This document shows positions 32,963 to 44,501 of a stretch of DNA of 64,000 bases, one piece after another. A program made the position numbers and the translations under genes. The stretch's first letter is position 1. Each line of letters begins with the position of its first letter. This stretch comes from Panicum virgatum (Eukaryota; Streptophyta; Magnoliopsida; Poales; Poaceae), in assembly GCF_016808335.1 (NCBI RefSeq), contig NC_053141.1:8335785-8399784 (forward strand). The letters run 5' to 3'. The notes beneath the pieces are model-generated. The model made no database searches and had not been told where the DNA came from. It saw nothing but the letters and a program-made list of their open reading frames with translations.

Positions 32963-33182
32963 GGGGTTGTTAGGTTCACAGAGACTAAAGTTTAGTCCCT
33001 ATCACATCAAAGAGAATCTTATTATTAAGAGTATTAATAAAATCTATTTATAAATTTTTTTTGACAGATGAGTGCTAATTCACGAGACGAATCTAATGAG
33101 CCTAATTAATCCATGATTTGCAACAGTGATGCTACAGACGAATCTAATGAGCCTAATTAATACATGATTTGCAACAGTGAAA
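32963..33182 (+). mobile_element. Tourist-like MITE, copy B, right end lost
   Basis: Same insertion as 1745-2090: left TIR and left TAA target base triplet are present. The sequence breaks off in the middle and repeats an internal block (ATCTAATGAGCCTAATTAAT) instead of reaching the right TIR. Confidence 0.8.
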
Positions 33183-33301
33183 GCTGAACGAAAGGACTTC
33201 TGCTTGGAAATTTGATGTCATACTTGGAATAGTTGTCTTCTATCACTCAAACAACAGACTCTGCTTTAGTTAATGAAAGCTGAGCGAAAGGACTTCTAAA
33301 C

Positions 33302-34423
33302 TGATGGGTCTAGGGACCCAGGGTTCCCAGCGGGCCCGCATCATGCGTGCACTCCGCCGACCCGAGCCAGTCTTCGGGACTAGTGCTCGTTTTCATGGGC
33401 CACGACCTCACCAAGGCCGCTCAGGCCCATGGCTCCTACCAACTGGATGGCAGGGAAATAAAGGCCTGAGCCCCAACCAATGAGATGGCTGGATGACCGA
33501 GTCTGCACGCAGACTCAACCAAGGTCTGCAGCCTTGGCTTGCTCTACACATGTCACCATTCTCGATTGCGATAGTCGGGACTAACCGGGCCGTCCGTCGA
33601 GACAGCTTCGGAGTAGGTGCAGCGGATAAGGCAGAAGGACCGTGGTCAATCCACTATACAAACCAACCACTCCCTCACGAGGGTAATAGTACGCCCCATC
33701 ACCACTACAGGGGGATACTATTCTACCTGCCCGTTCTTACGAGTGGACGGGGCAGGGAGCCATCAGCTCAGCGCCACCAGCACGATGTCATCATAGCCAT
33801 ACCACGGACAAGCCATCACCAAGATGAAGTGACAGGGCACCCCTCGAATGACCGCCATGTCGTGTCCACCTGCGGGAAACCCGCTCCGACTGATGAAGAA
33901 CAACAAACAGGAATAAGCGCCCATCACGGAAGACCCAGTCGGTAGCCGCCCCACATGCTCCAACTGGCCAGGCTTGAACTCCCTGATTGGAAAAGATGAA
34001 GCTCTAACCGACGGGATCTGCGATCCTCATTTCTTTAGCATCACGATTGCTTTTCTATAAAGAGGGTGACCGACGGGATCTGCGATCCTCATTTCTTTAG
34101 TAGCACGATTGCTTTTCTATAAAGAGGGTCTCCCTTGACTATAAAAGGGAGGGTCCTCCACGTAGGAAGGGAGAGTTCTTTTGCTCTCCACGCTCTAGCA
34201 CTCTAATTCGTCACACCCACTCGAAAGCTTGTAACTCCCCAACTCTTTCTCTCCTGAGCACCTAGGCTCGAGCAATACAAGCAGCAAACCACCGACTGGA
34301 CATAGGGCATTCAAGCCTAAACCAGTATAAATCTCAAATCATTGTGTGCTTGGTCATATCCGATCCGACGCACGACAACTCGCAATCGACTTGATTTGCA
34401 GTCGGCTATTTCCGGAGCCGACA
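33302..34423 (+). mobile_element. Solo LTR, copy B (uninterrupted)
   Basis: Orthologue by duplication of the split LTR at 2260-18127. It begins TGATGGG and ends GCCGACA, with TAAGG on the right (34424-34428) and an eroded TAAAC on the left. A TATA-like CTATAAAAGGGAG lies near 34140. It holds a private 62-bp tandem duplication at 34007-34130. The site at about 33520-33527 is the empty counterpart of the Tat-1 insertion. Confidence 0.8.
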
Positions 34424-34455
34424 TAAGGCGAGGCCTTCAGGAAGGACACTATTTC

Positions 34456-35956
34456 CACGACGCCGGCCACGTAGGTGGACATGGTGCACGGGCTTGTATA
34501 GATTTTTTTTCTTAGATTCAAGTTCATGTCTGTATTCGCAATCTGAAATTCGTTTTTCACGACACTTCAATGGATTGCACTGGAGGGGAAATTTATTTTA
34601 GAAATGCCAGCAAGCGCCTACTAGCTGCCAAGAGATCGCTGCCTGGCCGTGGCAGCCGATGAACATGATGCCCGAGTGGGACTCGACTCATTCACCCACT
34701 GCTCCAACCGCACGACGCGGGTCTGATCTGTTCCCGGGGCCTGATCAGCCAGGTCGGAGAGCGTTGCTTGCTTGGGATTACCCGATGAACTGAATTATCC
34801 GATAACCGGATTGAATTATTCAAAATCGAAAAAGTCGGTCACCGATGGTGGACATGGAGCGGCCAAGGCCGATGGTGGCATGGTGCAGGGACGCCAGCAC
34901 CCGGCGGCCTCTTTCCCGCTCATCTCCGGCCGCCGCGTAGGTCGGCCTAACGTTCGGAGGAAGCAAGCAAGCTAATCCATTCGGAGATGCGGCAAGAAGG
35001 GCTCCAGATCGACTCCAACAGCTCCATTTGTATTGTGTTCACGTTCGATTGTGATGATTTGTGCTCAGTTCATGCTGGTTTTTGTTGAAATTTTTCCGTG
35101 TTCACGAGTAAATCGGGTTGCGCGGTCATGATCAGGGACCAATCCGAATTAACCGAACCCAAAATGCTCGGTCTTCATAATTTTTTGGAACCGATCGGTT
35201 CCTATATTTTCAAGTAACCGAATTTTGCAAATAGCCGAAGAACCGATCGGTTCGATTTGGTAAATGCTCTCACCTAATCCCAGCTACTGTTCCCAGTCAA
35301 GTCATCAGCGTGCTCCACTGGGAGCTGCCAGTACGTCCTGCAAGGCTGCAACAATTAAAGACCGGGTAGCAAGTTCACATGATGAACGCGGTAACAGGGC
35401 GTGCACCACTGCCGTACGTACCCGCACTGCCACCTTTTCTCCCCACCCCAAAGCTCATCCTCTCAAAGGCTCCCCCAGCCATTCACGAGATCGCGCAGCC
35501 AATCATTGCCACCCTCCGTCGCCGCCACTCCCTGACCTTGGTCACATCTCGCCACCGTGGCTGCTGGAGCAGCTGGATCAGGAGCTCCTCCTCGGCTCCA
35601 TTTTCTCACCATCGCCCGGCTCCTTCTCCAGCTCGCCGGAGTCGAAGGCCACACAACGAGGCGGGATCCCGTTCCTTCGGAGTTTGGAAGCAAGACGCCA
35701 AGGCCAAGAGTGCCGGGTCCTCTCCTCCTCGCCGCCACGCCGAGGACCTGGGGCCGGCCGTTCACCATTGTGCGCCAGGTCCGCGCGGGTGCTCCCTTCC
35801 CTTGCAACCTGCGTTCTCTCCACAGGAACCGCCCAAACTCCGATCCAGGTGAAGCTCGCTCTAGCTGTCCCGTCGACCGCGAAACCACCTCTTATGCTCG
35901 AACACTCCATATAACCTCACCATGCAGTTAGCTAGCCCAGTACAAGTGCAACAGCA
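34456..35956 (+). other. Upstream region of the copy-B NLR fragment
   Basis: Collinear with 19914-21391. Contains the same CT/GC-rich leader and the CCATATAACC box at about 35907. No gene is supported in it. Confidence 0.5.
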
Positions 35957-36099
35957 GTGGAGGTTGTAGGTGTTGCCACGGGGGTGATGGAGCCGCTCCT
36001 GTCCAAGCTCACCAAGCTGCTTGGGGAAGAGTATGCCAAGCTCAAAGGTGTTCGCAAGCAGATCGAGTTCTTGAGGGATGAGCTGACCGCCATGAGCGC
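35957..36099 (+). pseudogene. NLR 5' fragment, copy B
   Basis: The start ATG of copy A corresponds to GTG at 35957. Following codons match the coiled coil (EVVGVATGV, KLTKLLGEEYAKLKG, DELTAMSA) for about 47 residues. Then homology ends at 36099 and is replaced by unrelated sequence. It cannot encode a receptor. Confidence 0.85.
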
Positions 36100-36351
36100 T
36101 TCTTGCTCTCCGATCAACTACTCCCTTAAGTAGTACGACTACTTCCTGAAGCTGTGCGACTATTTTCTCATGACACCTACGACTACTCGGTGAACCGATC
36201 AACTGCTGCCTCAACATACTCGGTGCCTCGATCGACTACTTTCTGAAGCTCATACAACTATTTCCCGGTGATCGTAACTCGTACGGCTCCTTCCTGAAAG
36301 CCATCTACACTACATCGACTTAGTTCGATTACATAAAATAGCTTAGACCGA
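36100..36351. other. Unassigned sequence, left flank and target of Tat-2
   Basis: Contains repeated words of the type CGACTACTTCCTGAAGCT, and no ORF. Its last five bases ACCGA (36347-36351) are the left target duplication of Tat-2; the sequence continues after Tat-2 at 49335. It could be part of an LTR or a DNA transposon subterminal region. Confidence 0.5.
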
Positions 36352-37854
36352 TGTTGCCGCAGGAAAATCACCGACGGTCGGGGCGTCCGGCGGGCAACAC
36401 AGCGAGCGGAGCCGGGAGATTAGGCTGCTGCTACCCTCCTCTCTCCTAGCGCGGCTCGTTGGTCGGCTCTTGGTGTTGCGGGCGTGCCACCTGGCTTGAC
36501 CTGCAGCCAGAAAGGGGTGAGTGGTGAGGCTTTCGTCTCCTGCTTTCCCTGCATCACACAAGATAAAGCGTTAAGTTCCTGCCGATCGCCCGGATCGGCA
36601 AACTGTGAACCCGGTTGCTATGTATCGGCACAATCAGCCGATCCAGAGACGTTCAGAGGCATATTGGCACATTTGCCGATTGAAGATGCGATCGATAAAC
36701 AACATGTAAAATGCATCTGTAATAGATAAAACCTACCCTAGAACATGATATAAATAAATCTACCTATCTAGATAGGCTCTTGCTACGCACGACATAGAAC
36801 GATCTAAGCATACGTGAGCATAGCTGGGATCTCCAAAGAAACTCATCCACACAGATAGATCCAATCTAAGACATACCGGGCAGGGTGATCGGCACACGCT
36901 AACCCATCGGCAGGTCGCATGCACGTGTTGCAGCGCACGCCGTGGATTGTAACAAACGGCTAGGCAATGCGTTCCGATCCGAAACCAAGAACGAGAAGGA
37001 TCTTATAAATCCAGATAAAACAAGTAAAACTCTTGGTAGAAAGACACTCGCTCTGCAAACATCAAGCAAACCCAAACCACGACTGTTACAACTCTCACCG
37101 CAATATATTAACATCCCGTCCACGTGTTAGGCCAGATGAGCGTAATAGACGGAGTCTAAGACGCCATAGGAATCATCCAACACGTTTACTAGGGCCGTAT
37201 ATAGCGGATGTTGAGCGAATCCTTATTGATTAATGATGAACAGTAACGGATCGGATCTACCGGACGAAACAGAGCAAGGCGTCATCCCTATACGAATCGG
37301 CTCTATGACACGCTGGGTGAACAGGAAACTAGCTGATTCCGTGCACAAGGATGACACGGTGAATGCAACAATTAAGCAATGATAAAGCACGATCGATCTA
37401 CTAAAACCATGCTGCAAACACCAGAATAAGTAGCAGATCTCGCCATCAAAAACGCTTCAACACGAGATCCACCAAGGTAACGAGGCATTGAGCCGTGATG
37501 CTCTAAGGAAGATCCTTAGAGCCGCATGGCGCTTACCTCGAGGTTAACCCTAATGCGATTAGGGCTGGCGATGCGCCAAGAGAGAGTTGGAGACAACCGC
37601 TGCTGTGGGAACGTTTGCTGTCAATCTTTATCATCGGGTATGGTTACATATTTATAGCTTGTATTCTTGACGAACAAGCTAACAAACCCTAATTTAAACT
37701 CATAGAAAAAGTAATCTATCTCTAAAAAGATACAGATAAATAGGAGCCCATCGGCTCCTAACATGGACTGCAATCGCCTCTTCCCTGGACGACCCAAACC
37801 GGCCCACTAACAATCTAGGCCCATATCAATCTCGGTCAAATTCCGGTGGTAACA
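36352..37854 (-). repeat. Tat-2 3' LTR
   Basis: 1503 bp, TGTTGCCGC..GGTGGTAACA. It carries a block of about 316 bp (36884-37199) absent from the other LTR and otherwise matches it closely. Confidence 0.9.
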
Positions 37855-37874
37855 CATGCCCCCCTGGTTTCGTA
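37855..37874 (-). other. Tat-2 polypurine tract
   Basis: On the minus strand a CGAAACCAGGGGGGCATG sequence directly abuts the 3' LTR, as in Tat-1. Confidence 0.75.
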
Positions 37875-38079
37875 AATAATATTTATTGCGAAATCAGAAG
37901 AGGACTCTTGGGAATCCACAGTTCCGTCTTTGACCGTCGGAGACTCCCATCGGAAACCGAGTCCGATACCCTTTCATCTTCCTCCCAGCGTCTTTATAAC
38001 CAGACTCCATCGCCTTGCTTCCGCACACTTCTTCCATCGGCAAAAAAACTTTCCCTCTTCAAACTCTATTCACCCTCCA

Positions 38080-38577
38080 ATGGAGTCTTCCCACGGCAGC
38101 AACTCCACTCCGCCATCTTCTCCTTTCTCGACGCCGACTCCTTCTACTCCCTCCACGGTATCGACTCCTTTCCTGGAATATCCTCCAGGCTTTTCTCTGA
38201 AAATCCCAATTTGTTTTCCTCCCTCTTCTTCTTCATCCTCATCTCTTTTTGCTTTGACGATTCGCTTCCTCCCGGTGTCACCACAGACTCCGGTGAACTC
38301 CAGCGACATCGTGGGCTCTCCACCATGGTTCCCGCCGTGGTTCGACGATGGCGGCAAATCTTGGGGCTATAGCGACCCCGCTTGTTATACTCCATCCCCT
38401 GTCACCAGTGGCACGGAGGACCTCCACGGCCTCCTGTCCGGCTCCACCATCCCCTCTAGCATTGACGACCGCTTCTCCTGGTGGGACGCGACAGCAACGT
38501 CGTGGATGAAGGCATCTCCGACCGCCTCCTACTTGTCGAATGCCAGCGAGTCCTCAGGTAGCAGCACCAAGGGCTGA
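38080..38577 (+). CDS. Antisense serine/proline-rich ORF of Tat-2
   Basis: ATG at 38080 (MESSHGSNSTPPSSPF) opens about 165 codons to TGA at 38575. The product is rich in Ser, Pro and Thr, with a short hydrophobic stretch near residues 55-68 and a C-terminal part with FSWWDATATSW and a serine tail. It occupies the same place and orientation as the serine-rich ORF of Tat-1 (3927). Sequence similarity is limited to composition and a few words (SSHGSNS against SSSSGSNS). Homology is therefore suggested by position rather than shown. The frame is open without stops. Function unknown. Confidence 0.5.
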   Translation: MESSHGSNSTPPSSPFSTPTPSTPSTVSTPFLEYPPGFSLKIPICFPPSSSSSSSLFALTIRFLPVSPQTPVNSSDIVGSPPWFPPWFDDGGKSWGYSDPACYTPSPVTSGTEDLHGLLSGSTIPSSIDDRFSWWDATATSWMKASPTASYLSNASESSGSSTKG

Positions 38578-39687
38578 TTCTCCGCCGAGCAGCCCGGGCG
38601 ACAGTGGCGAAACCAATGGTAGCATTAGGGCTAGTAGCAGCACCAAAGCTGATAGCGATGAGTAAATCATCCCGGCTTATGTAAATTATCTGCAAAATAT
38701 CATTATAAGCTACTTCCCAATAAGATATCATCTTATTTTATTTTTATTGTCATTATTATCATCATTTTTTTGGTCCGATGGCAACTCATCGGACTTACCC
38801 AGGCATTGGCAAAAGAACCATCATGCCAACATCCAAGAGTCGATCACCCCTAGCCTCTACATCAGTCGATGTTAGGAACGCTCATCCTTATCCTTTCACG
38901 CTGATAACCTATTGGCTCGGAGCACGAGGGCTCAGCCTTAAAGCCACAACTTGAACCCTTTTGTGACCCACTAACCAAAAACTCTACCTTCCATTTCGGC
39001 TAGTCGCGCAAACCTCCCTTCTTGCTCCAAGAACTAAACAGCGCACTTGCAGACGGATTCCACGGCTCTACTCGCACTGAATCAGATGGCGTCCTCCACC
39101 CGCGCTGGATCTTCAGAGAACTCACAGCGATTCCTCGGCCTAAAGGTAAGACTTTGGCCCCTTTCTTTTTCTTTCCTTTCCGAATTTGGGGATAAACGAA
39201 TTCCGGCATTCAAATTCCACGCCCTTCTACAAACTTTTTCAGGCGAGCGACATTCTAATCCCCAAATCTTCCACTTCCAAATCTTTCAGCCTGGGTCCCC
39301 GATCCTTTGAACCACCTCTGCATCTGATTTCCGCTGAACTACAACGAATCCCCTTTATCGCCCAAAGCCCAGATCCAAATTTTTGGACTGACCAACTATG
39401 GGCCTGGCCATTCCCCATGGAAGGCTTGTTTAATTGGTAGAAGCGTGTGGCCAAAGACCATGAGGCCTAGTGGCAAAGCACAAGGATAGCCGATGCCCTC
39501 TCTTTAAGTCTGTCCCCCATAGAGAAACACGAAAACCTCTTAAGGTCCATCGGCTACTTTTGGTGAGACACCCTAAATTGCTTCATGTTTAGCTGCGGAC
39601 CCATGATCCCCACTCTGATGGACGTCATCATGATATTAGGTCTAGATATCCATTCTGATTGCCCATCATCTTCGTCGCTAGCTGAAT

Positions 39688-41817
39688 TGTAACACCCTAA
39701 CTTAAATTCCAGCTTTTATTAATAAATTTAACTGGCTTTAATAAAGTTTCTAAGGTTTATCTTGTTTAGCTTGCATTTAATTGTTATTTATTTCACAAGG
39801 AATTAAAATTTATTTTAGGTTTAACATGTTTGTGCATTCATGCTGGTGCAAAAGTTTTATTTGGTTGAGTGCATAGGGTTTGAATTCAAATTTGGTTTGA
39901 ATTCAAATAGTTGAGTTAAGTTTGAAAAAGAAAAAAAAGAAAACCCAACCCAGCAAACCAGGAAATCCAACCCACCAGCCCAGCATTCCAGCAGCCCGGC
40001 CCGCTCTTCTTTTTTCTCCGTCCCAGCCCATTCTCCTCCACGGCCTGTTTCCTCTCCTCCTGCTCCACTCCTCTCCTCTCCGGCGAGCCTCCGGTGAACT
40101 CCGCCGCAGAACCGCGCTCCGGCCTTGGTGTTTTTGCACGTTAGACCCTAGATCTGACCTTTAATCATGTTTAGGTCCCTGGTTTTTGCGCAGAACCCCT
40201 AAAACCTTTAGTTTTCTCGCAGTTTAGCCCCTGAACCTTGTTTTAGCCCTAGTTTTCATGTTCTAGCTCCGTTTTAGTTGGTTTTTGTGCCCACACGACT
40301 GTTGTAATGCGTAGAATAGTTTTAGTCCCATTTCGTGCGCTGTTTTTAATGTAATGATGTACTGTTTCTTAGCTTTTGCCTTGTTTGCATGTATGTGTAT
40401 GTGCTAGACCCTTGTTTTGGTGTTGCGATCATGAGTAGACGTCGAGCCACCGGAGGAGTACTAGGAGCCAGCTTCGGAGCCTTTCGAGCTGTTTGAGCAG
40501 CAGGAGAACCTCGAGGAAGGCAAGTATATCATGAACATTCCTATCACTGCTAAATACATTTTCATACTGCATTTTAATACTATATGCCTATAAGGATTTC
40601 CTAGCCACCTTTATTCCTTTATATATACCTTGGGTTGCATTTTGGTTAGTTGTGCTAGGTGCTGCGCTCTCACACATAATGGTCCTTTTTAATTAATTTT
40701 GCTAATGGTCTTATGCAACTTAATTCTGAGCGTTACCCTCTGTGCTGTGTGCTTGAGTGGTTTACGTCTCCTTAAAATATGTTTTCTAGAAACTTGGTTT
40801 AGGGGGCTCGCACTGTGTTGTGTGCTAGCTACTCTCCATAAGGACCGTATGTCATTAGAGCGACAACCTGGGACAACCGTGCAACCACAAGATTGGGATG
40901 TGCAGTCTTGGCTTACTAATTAGGTATTTTTGGTTCGGGAGTAACTTACTTGCGTGGGCAAGAGGGGTGGTAAGCTTCAATGGTCCCTACTCCTCCGGCT
41001 TGGTCAATGTTGTGTGCTTGTACCCCCGTGAGGTGGGCCCCATCGTCGCTGATCCAGAATCCTTAGCGGTTACACCTTACCAACGAGATTCTTTGTAATG
41101 GCCTCGTAGTGCGCTTGCCAGTCATCTCACCTAAGGAAGTGTGATGAACAACTAGCGTAGCTCACGACTTGTGGGTAAAGATGTGCAATCTCTCGAGAGT
41201 GTAAAACTGGTATACTAGCCGTGCTCACGGTTATGAGCGGCCCGGATCCTCCTTTTGATTAGCTGGTTACCTTGGTGGTTTTGGATGGTTATCAGTAGTT
41301 CTATAATTAATTTTGATTAATTTCTTATGTAACTGGGGTTCATGGTAATTCACACACTTGCAGTAAATAGCTTTAATAAAATTTTGCCAAGATTAAAAGC
41401 TAATGCAGTTGAGTCAGCCAACCTTAGAGCCTCAAAGTTTGTGTTATACTTGTTGAGTACAAGTTGTGTACTCACTCTTGCTTCCTCTACTCTCTTTTGC
41501 TCTCTTTTGGATATCTTCGACTGCTGCTCAGTTCCCGACGACGTGGAGGACTTCATCGAGGACTTCGTCGACTTCTAGGCATTCGTCTCCCAGCCGACGT
41601 CCCTATGGCGCCCCTTCTTCATGTATTCATTTTACGCTTCCGCATCCTTGTACCGATTCTTGATTCGGTTTGTAATAAAGATTCATTTAATGTTTTATAT
41701 GCTTTTATTCGTGACATGTGTTGTGATATCTTGATAATTCTGTTGTATATATGTGTGACTTGATCCTGGTGCATATATGATTGCTCGGTTTATGTCCTTT
41801 ATAAACCCGGTGTTATA
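39688..41817 (+). mobile_element. Solo LTR nested in Tat-2 (chromovirus-type LTR)
   Basis: Starts TGTAACACCC and ends CCGGTGTTATA, near-inverted ends. Target duplications are TGAAT (39683-39687) and AGAAT (41818-41822), one mismatch. The TGTAACA start is shared with the chromovirus LTR at 51129. It contains a split acidic mini-ORF (40439-40519 and 41532-41578) like that LTR. There is no internal retrotransposon region, so it is a solo LTR. Confidence 0.8.
40439..41578 (+). other. Split acidic mini-ORF in the solo LTR
   Basis: Exon-like part 1 (40439-40519) follows GAGTAG and reads VEPPEEY-stop-EPASEPFELFEQQENLEE. It ends one base into a codon at G|GCAAGTAT. Part 2 (41532-41578) follows CTGCTGCTCAG and reads, in the same phase, VPDDVEDFIEDFVDF, then TAG at 41576. 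One TAG (40462-40464) interrupts part 1. The layout, acidic character and intron phase match the chromovirus LTR at 53005-54245. No ATG is visible, so the source of the start is unknown. Confidence 0.45.
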
Positions 41818-43990
41818 AGAATGCAGCTATAAGATAGTTAACAAGGTCAATATATTGATCACCATCAAAAACTGAAAGGAACCATTGATCACTGGGAACA
41901 TACTGCCTTTCTAATTCTTTGGCTTGACCACTTCCTTTTCTGTGGTTCTTCTTTGGCTCCCACAAAAAATTATATCAATTTGGCCAATGCTCTGGCCGGT
42001 GGGAGACGCCTAGCACTAGGGAGACTTTTCTTAGGCATTTTATACCGCCATCTATCTCTGAATAATGTCCGGCTTCTCTCAAGCAACCGCGTCAAGGCCG
42101 GTGGCCCGTGGTGGTTCCTGCAACTTTGGTGTCAACTATACTTTTCACCTAGCATTCCAAACTTTCCTCGTTTGGCAACACTTTCTTCTCCAGACTCCGC
42201 TGGCAAGCTCTGTATCGGCTCCCTGGCTGTAGGCCAGATGAGAAAGAAATAGCCAAATGGTTCAAAATATTCTACCATGACCGAACCCAGATTTCTTTCT
42301 CTGTCTACTCCGAGTCTGAAATATTTGAAAACCCCTCTTCCTTCAGACTAGACGCCTTTGCCGATGACGATGATACACGGGCGCGATATGCTTTGATGAT
42401 CCGCCCTTGCCTCTTGCCTGTCAGCATGAGCACCAGTAATAGAATCACCAAACCAGGCTATGAGGCCTACCAGCCTGTGGTAGCAGCACGTCAGCTCGGC
42501 CTTAACCAACTTCCTCCTTCTTTCATTATTCATGAGAATTTCCAGAGCCGAGCTGACCTTACTGAACATTTAACAGCCAGCCGTGCATACGACCTTTTCT
42601 CCGATCTTGCCATTCCGATACCCCTTGATCTTGAATTCATATACTCATCTGAGGGTTTCAATCCCTGGTGGACCTGCTGGAAAACACATCTCTTCAGGGG
42701 CCCACTCGGAATTCTCTTGATCGGAATTGATCCATCACATGTGCCAACACAGGAAGAGGTGAGTCTGTTAAGTTGAAATCTTCAGAGCACAACTGTATCG
42801 ATATCGCTGAAAACCGCTAACACCTTTCTTGAAGCTCACCGAAGATCCCTTCCCCAAGGATGCAGAGGGGGAACCATTCCAGTACTTGCAGACAGCTCCA
42901 GTCCCGTTGTACAGGAGGAATGCACCATCTTTAGAGAAGGTGGTCTTCGCTGCCCCTGGAACGAAACGCCGGTCCGATGATGCCCATCAATCATCGGCCA
43001 AAAAACCCAGGGTGACGAAGCTTCTGGGGAGGAAGAAGCAAGCCACCATCATTTCAATTGACGACCCTGACGACATCCCGGTATGTCCCGCACCCGAGAT
43101 ATTCTAGCCCGAAACATCTATATTCCGACCATTTTTTCCTTTCCTGCAGGCACAGAAAACTGCAGAGGGCAGCGTCAGCTTGCTGCTGTTAGCCATCGAC
43201 GAACCCCTGCCAGAGTTACCGCCTGCTGACGCTCCCTCCACGGACCTCCAGCCACACATCGGCTCTTCAGCTGATGTGCTAGAAATTTCAAGAGGCGATG
43301 CTTCACCGGCGCCTGAGGACTCAAGATGCGATGCCCCGCCAACATTGGAGGTAACTGTCCATTCTGAGTGATCACTTGCCTCCTCTCATTCTACTGACGC
43401 CAGCATCTTAAACTGCTCCCAGGCCCAAAGCTCATTGGTCATCCATGGTTCCATTCTTCCCGCTCTGGACGCCGGTCATCAGACTCCTACGCCCCTTTCC
43501 TTGCCAAGAGACCTACCAATCGATCTCGCGGATCGGCTACGGGAAATAGTGGCTCTGCTGGAAACGCCCTTGGAATAGTTTGTTCAGGACGCGAATCGCC
43601 TCTGCGGAATGTTGGATCCGATAGCCGGGCGCCTTCCTATTGATCTCCGGCGGATGCTCTACTACGCCGCCAACCTTCATCTTTATCAGGGAGAGGTAAC
43701 AGCCGCAACAGCGCGAATCACGACTCGATAGGGTGAGGCTGCAATAAGACAAGAGATTGTCGAGGAAAGTCTGACTTTACAACAAGAGAAAGTTACCTTG
43801 GCCAACAACAACATCCAGTCGACCCTTTCCTCAGAAGTGCAGGAGTTGCAGAAGGCACATAAAGAGATAACCAAAGAAATCCAGAGACTCCTGCAGAAAC
43901 TCTTGGTGGTTGATGAGAAGCTTGCTACCAAAGAGCCTGAACTTCAAGCCTTAATGATGAGAGACGGGAGCGTGAGGAGGCAGTCGAGTC

Positions 43991-44315
43991 TAGGCTATCC
44001 GAACTCCGATCCCGAGAGGCCAATCTCACGCCCGGTGCCGACAGCGTCGACCGCGCTATTGTCACCAGCGTCGATGCCTAGCACGGGCAAGTTCTTGACG
44101 CTCTTCTGCTGATCCTTCGGTGAATGGATGTTGCAATGAACTCGTGCCCCCCCCCCCCCCCCCCCCCCCCCCCGAGCTTAATAGCTCGGCACTGTTGAAC
44201 ACCTGCCCAAACTCATTTTTACTTTTTGTATTGTGCATCTATACATATATATATATATATTAATATATATATCCCCTTTAGGCGATAGCAAAGCATCGGC
44301 TTTATATTTGTGGCT
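43991..44315. repeat. Spacer with C27 run and AT microsatellite
   Basis: Holds a run of 27 C (44147-44173) and an (AT)n stretch near 44243-44270, between the antisense mobile-domain gene and the residual pol sequence. No gene is seen. Confidence 0.7.
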
Positions 44316-44501
44316 TTACGTTTGAGGCCGATGGCAACGCATCGGCCCTCTGCATACCTTCGTGCACGTCACGCATGACGTCCAAAATTTCATTGGGCCC
44401 AAACATTTTAACAATATTTGTGGCCGTGTCCTCCTGTCTGCCCCCCGAGTCGGATCCTTCAAGTATTGGAGGAGATCGACTCTCCAGTCAGCAGTGCTCA
44501 A
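44316..44501 (-). pseudogene. Tat-2 remnant of the RNase H-integrase junction
   Basis: The minus strand reads ADWRVDLLQYLKDPTRGADRR. This corresponds to DWRADIFNYLKDSARGAPRR at the end of the Tat-1 RNase H region (about 10590-10660). Only this short piece of pol survives; RT, both RNase H domains and integrase are deleted between here and the protease. Confidence 0.7.

Larger units (their letters stand above)
31625..36099 (+). repeat. Tandem segmental duplication, copy B (truncated)
   Basis: Collinear with 407-21534 minus Tat-1 and minus about 1.77 kb near 18146-19912. It ends abruptly inside the NLR first exon at GAGCGC (36099), where unrelated sequence starts. Private changes include a damaged MITE end with filler sequence (about 33128-33205) and a 62-bp tandem duplication in the solo LTR (34007-34130). 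The NLR start codon is changed to GTG. Confidence 0.9.
39086..43990 (+). pseudogene. Antisense plant-mobile-domain gene of Tat-2, multi-exon
   Basis: Exon 1 39086-39145 (MASSTRAGSS.., ends GLK|GTAAGA) joins after CAG exon 2 at 39243 (ASDILIPKSS). This is the same intron position as in Tat-1, where exon 2 begins VSDILLPHPS. Shared blocks are LGPR, ELQRIPF, IADALSLSLSP, a DTLNCFMF block, then LMDVIMILGLDI. After the nested solo LTR (39688-41817) the gene continues with APTKNYINLANAL and LGRLFLGILYRHL, and NPWWTCWKTHLFRG before a donor near 42757. Later exons start near 42833 and end in a coiled coil at about 43740-43990. Stops (39438, 39469, 39563 region) and a frameshift near 42230 make it a pseudogene. 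Confidence 0.7.
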
